Positions 61,571-64,000 of a stretch of 64,000 nt of DNA are shown one piece after another. The position numbers and the translations under genes are program-made. Within the stretch, counting starts at the first letter, position 1. Each line of letters starts with the position of its first letter. The stretch lies in assembly GCA_016745075.1 (NCBI GenBank), contig JADGDD010000001.1, positions 1,365,125 through 1,429,124 on the forward strand, written 5' to 3'. Origin of the DNA: Planctomycetota bacterium (lineage in GTDB: Bacteria > Planctomycetota > UBA11346). The notes under the pieces are model-generated. The model saw only the letters and a list, made by a program, of their open reading frames with translations, searched no databases and had not been told where the DNA came from.

Positions 61571-63817
61571 CTACTGTAATTTCTCTAAAATATTCTGAAG
61601 AAAAGGAAGCTTATCTCGCATAAACCATGCTGCTGCACACAAGCCAGCAATCATCAGTAGAATAACAATAAGTAACGTACGGCGACGGCGGCGCTTATTT
61701 GCCTCTGTTCGTAAGGTTGTTAATTCTTCACGCAACCGTGCAGATAAAGTAGTAGAAACCGTTTCATCAATCCCGCGTTTCAGAGTTTGCATACTACCAG
61801 ACAAGTTTCCTTGCTGGCGCATATTTTCGCTACGCTTCACCACGTCGTTAAAATAACCGTCTTCATAAACACGTCGTGCATCTCGCTCTTTCGCCCGCAA
61901 AACGCTGCGCTTGCGACGGTCTGTGGTGTCTTCTGCTAAACGAGCATATAATAAAGCGGCATCACGTGCACGCCCTTTTTTCAATAATTCTTCTGCTCGT
62001 TTTTCTCGCTCTTGGTGCGTGTCTGCCTGAGTACCGGCCCGCAAAGGTTCATGGCACCGCGTACATGTCTGATCCTCTGGTGCGTTAATCATCCCACATT
62101 TATTGCACGTCCGCGCTGCTAAACTTATTTCTCCGGGTGTTTTTGCCGTCGTTTGAACGGCAGAAGACCCTTCTTCCAACGGTTCTTCAAAACGGCTATC
62201 CGTTCGCATAATTCCAGAGCTACGCCGCCGTAAGTGCGCGGCTTCTGTACCAGTTCTGGAAGACTCTACTTGGGTACTGCCAGAGCCTGGAACTTCTGGA
62301 AATGGCGTTGGCACAGATGCTGAACGCCGCTCTGGTACAACCGTTGGAGCCGAGGCTATAGGCAATGCACCAACCCCAGAAACACTGGCACTTGGTGCTA
62401 TCAGCTCCGGTACATGGCCAGACGCGGGCAAGCCAGCATCCGCACCCTGAGACAGAGGCAACTCTGCTGGTATGCCCATATCAACATCTGATTGAATATC
62501 TATCGGTGCGAGTTCCATCGCCCCAGAATCAACTGGAGCTGGAATGGCTGAAGATGAAACAGGAGATTGTACTGATGAGGGCACAGTCAACTGGGCCTCA
62601 GAAACAGCCGAATGCACTCCTGACTCCCACACTTCTGTGCCACGAGACTTCATGTAACCATTACGTTCAGCAACACGACACCACTCAATATAACACTCTT
62701 CTACATCTGCACCGCGATCTTCAATTTTCTTCGCAAGCATTTTCATAATTAATGCAGAAATATCATCTGGAATACGTTTATTAATTGTTTGTGGAGCAGG
62801 CGGTACCAACTCTCGATGTTTGGTCATAATTTCAAAACTAGATTGACCAACAAATGGTTTTTCTCCCGTTAAGGCAAAATATGCAGTAACGCCTAAAGCA
62901 TACACATCACTACGGCCATCTAATTCTGCTCCCATACATTGTTCCGGACTCATATAGGCAGGTGTACCCATTGCAGAACCATGCGCAGTCAGGTCAGTGT
63001 CGCCATCTTTTCCTTCCATGTCTTTTGCTAAGCCAAAGTCGGCAATTTTCGCAGTACCCTCTTCATCAAGCAAAATATTATCAGGTTTAATATCTCTATG
63101 AACCAACCCTGTCCGGCTTACATATTCTAAAGCAGCAAGACATTGCACCATAATCGGAACAATTTCTTCTGCTGGTAAAACGAGTCGTTCTGCAATAACA
63201 CGAGCAAGACTCGTGCCTGCAACGTACTCAATCACCATATAGTGAAGACCGTCAGATTCACCAAAATCATGAACGCCCACAATGTTTTGGTGGGTAATAC
63301 GAGCAATACTTTTGGCTTCACGATGAAAGCGTTTAATAAATTCCGCATTATTTACTAAAGCTGGGTTTAAAATCTTAATCGCCACCATGCGTTCAAGACT
63401 GACCTGCATACCCTTGTACACCGTCCCCATACCACCATGGCCAAGACATTCTACCAGTTCATACCCACCGATAGTTTGACCGAGGTAAGGGTCATCTGTT
63501 TCCCCGTACCTACTTGCATCAACAATAGGCTCCTCAGAACTATCATCTAAATCTACCTTGATAATACGTGGTTCTGATACTTTTGATATTGGTGGTACCG
63601 TTTTCGGTAAAGAAATAACAGGCTCTGAAACAGACGAGGGGTCATCATCTATAACCAGTTTCTGATTGTTCTTTTTCTCACTTTTTCCCTCAATTGTGGC
63701 TTCTTCGCTAATCGGATCAAGCATTGGCAGAAGCGTGCTCCCCGATTCCTCATCTGACCGGTCAGTACTTGGCAGCACTGGAATCTCGCTCGAAGAGGGA
63801 TCAAAGGGGTCAGACAT
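61571..63817 (-). CDS. Membrane-anchored Ser/Thr protein kinase with zinc ribbon
   Basis: The start at 63817 follows GGAAGG by 5 nt. The 748-residue kinase has an acidic N-terminus, a PknB-like domain (about 112-375: GHGGMGTVYKG, VAIKIL, HRDIKPDNILLDEEGTAKIADFGLAKD, GTPAYMSPEQC), a long Pro/Ser/Ala-rich linker, a zinc ribbon at about 562-592 (CNKCGMINAPEDQTCTRCHE), a charged helical stretch and a membrane helix near the C-terminus (about 709-732) with only a short tail outside. It starts the tight run kinase-kinase-exonuclease-amidase-purN. Confidence 0.93.
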   Translation of the reverse strand: MSDPFDPSSSEIPVLPSTDRSDEESGSTLLPMLDPISEEATIEGKSEKKNNQKLVIDDDPSSVSEPVISLPKTVPPISKVSEPRIIKVDLDDSSEEPIVDASRYGETDDPYLGQTIGGYELVECLGHGGMGTVYKGMQVSLERMVAIKILNPALVNNAEFIKRFHREAKSIARITHQNIVGVHDFGESDGLHYMVIEYVAGTSLARVIAERLVLPAEEIVPIMVQCLAALEYVSRTGLVHRDIKPDNILLDEEGTAKIADFGLAKDMEGKDGDTDLTAHGSAMGTPAYMSPEQCMGAELDGRSDVYALGVTAYFALTGEKPFVGQSSFEIMTKHRELVPPAPQTINKRIPDDISALIMKMLAKKIEDRGADVEECYIEWCRVAERNGYMKSRGTEVWESGVHSAVSEAQLTVPSSVQSPVSSSAIPAPVDSGAMELAPIDIQSDVDMGIPAELPLSQGADAGLPASGHVPELIAPSASVSGVGALPIASAPTVVPERRSASVPTPFPEVPGSGSTQVESSRTGTEAAHLRRRSSGIMRTDSRFEEPLEEGSSAVQTTAKTPGEISLAARTCNKCGMINAPEDQTCTRCHEPLRAGTQADTHQEREKRAEELLKKGRARDAALLYARLAEDTTDRRKRSVLRAKERDARRVYEDGYFNDVVKRSENMRQQGNLSGSMQTLKRGIDETVSTTLSARLREELTTLRTEANKRRRRRTLLIVILLMIAGLCAAAWFMRDKLPFLQNILEKLQ

Positions 63818-64000
63818 GCAGGCCTTCCAAATCGGTAAAGAAGCAATGCACCACGCGTGCAATTGAGTACATGTTTAGCGTACAATGGAAGCACTTCTGA
63901 CTCAAGCATGCTTTTTCCCAAAAACAAGAGACACTTGCATCATAAGAAGCGTTTAACGAGACAGCCAGTGACAAATGATTGCCCCGTATCAAGAAAGAGC
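63818..64000 (-). promoter_or_regulatory. Upstream region of the kinase run
   Basis: These 183 bp must carry the promoter for the minus-strand kinase run unless that begins outside the window. I see no confident hexamers and no other gene here. Confidence 0.3.

Noticed and set aside
1..64000. CRISPR array or cas genes
   Set aside because: I looked for regularly spaced 25-40 nt repeats and Cas motifs and saw none.

Overview
The window reads as a chromosomal segment of a Gram-negative bacterium of the PVC superphylum (Lentisphaerota, Kiritimatiellota or Planctomycetota would fit). The basis is gene content: exported PQQ-type propeller proteins with a buried methyltransferase-like domain, FGE-fold (SUMF1) proteins, an ECF sigma/FecR pair, very large secreted glycoside hydrolases, and long Ser/Thr kinases with zinc ribbons and a single membrane anchor. 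No rRNA or unique marker is present, so the phylum is an inference.

Region 1 (1-19.1 kb, all minus strand) looks like one long transcription unit that runs off the left edge. In transcript order it holds two tandem clan GH-A hydrolases, an ECF sigma factor, a FecR-domain membrane protein, a double FGE-fold protein, three propeller proteins, an SGNH hydrolase, and a gene cut by the window edge. Stop/start overlaps of the ATGA kind link sigma, FecR and FGE genes. I read it as a surface glycan processing and sensing locus that encodes its own sigma factor. The two large propeller genes are circular permutations of each other.

Region 2 (19.5-31.3 kb) is accessory and looks A+T-richer. It holds another large hydrolase, a polysaccharide deacetylase, a SemiSWEET/SDR pair, a broken PD-(D/E)XK-like gene, a broken AbiE-type toxin-antitoxin pair with three in-frame nonsense codons, a PhyH fragment, two small HTH regulators and two divergent orphan genes. 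It ends at a tRNA-Gln gene with a strong terminator.

Region 3 (31.6-50 kb) is mostly housekeeping: ndk; an ABC oxyanion (molybdate/tungstate-type) transporter whose binding protein is a fused double domain; divergent moaD-like and moeB-like genes; an ABC exporter with a conserved unknown exported protein; a chemoreceptor with NIT and hemerythrin domains; a His-rich beta-barrel protein; RNase R; a degenerate GH38 alpha-mannosidase-like protein; TrmL; and an FdhF/YdeP-type molybdoenzyme that probably uses the cofactor made and supplied by the mo genes.

Region 4 (50-53.8 kb) is a small island between two decayed IS3-family remnants in the same orientation. It carries a six-helix membrane protein, a lycopene-cyclase-like flavoprotein and a tyrosine recombinase. 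The first two share an identical 18-nt leader that includes the start codon. This is the least explained part of the window.

Region 5 (53.9-63.8 kb) has a receiver-only response regulator, a small exported unknown, and a tight minus-strand run: Ser/Thr kinase, giant Ser/Thr kinase, DEDDh exonuclease, LysM-amidase lipoprotein and PurN.
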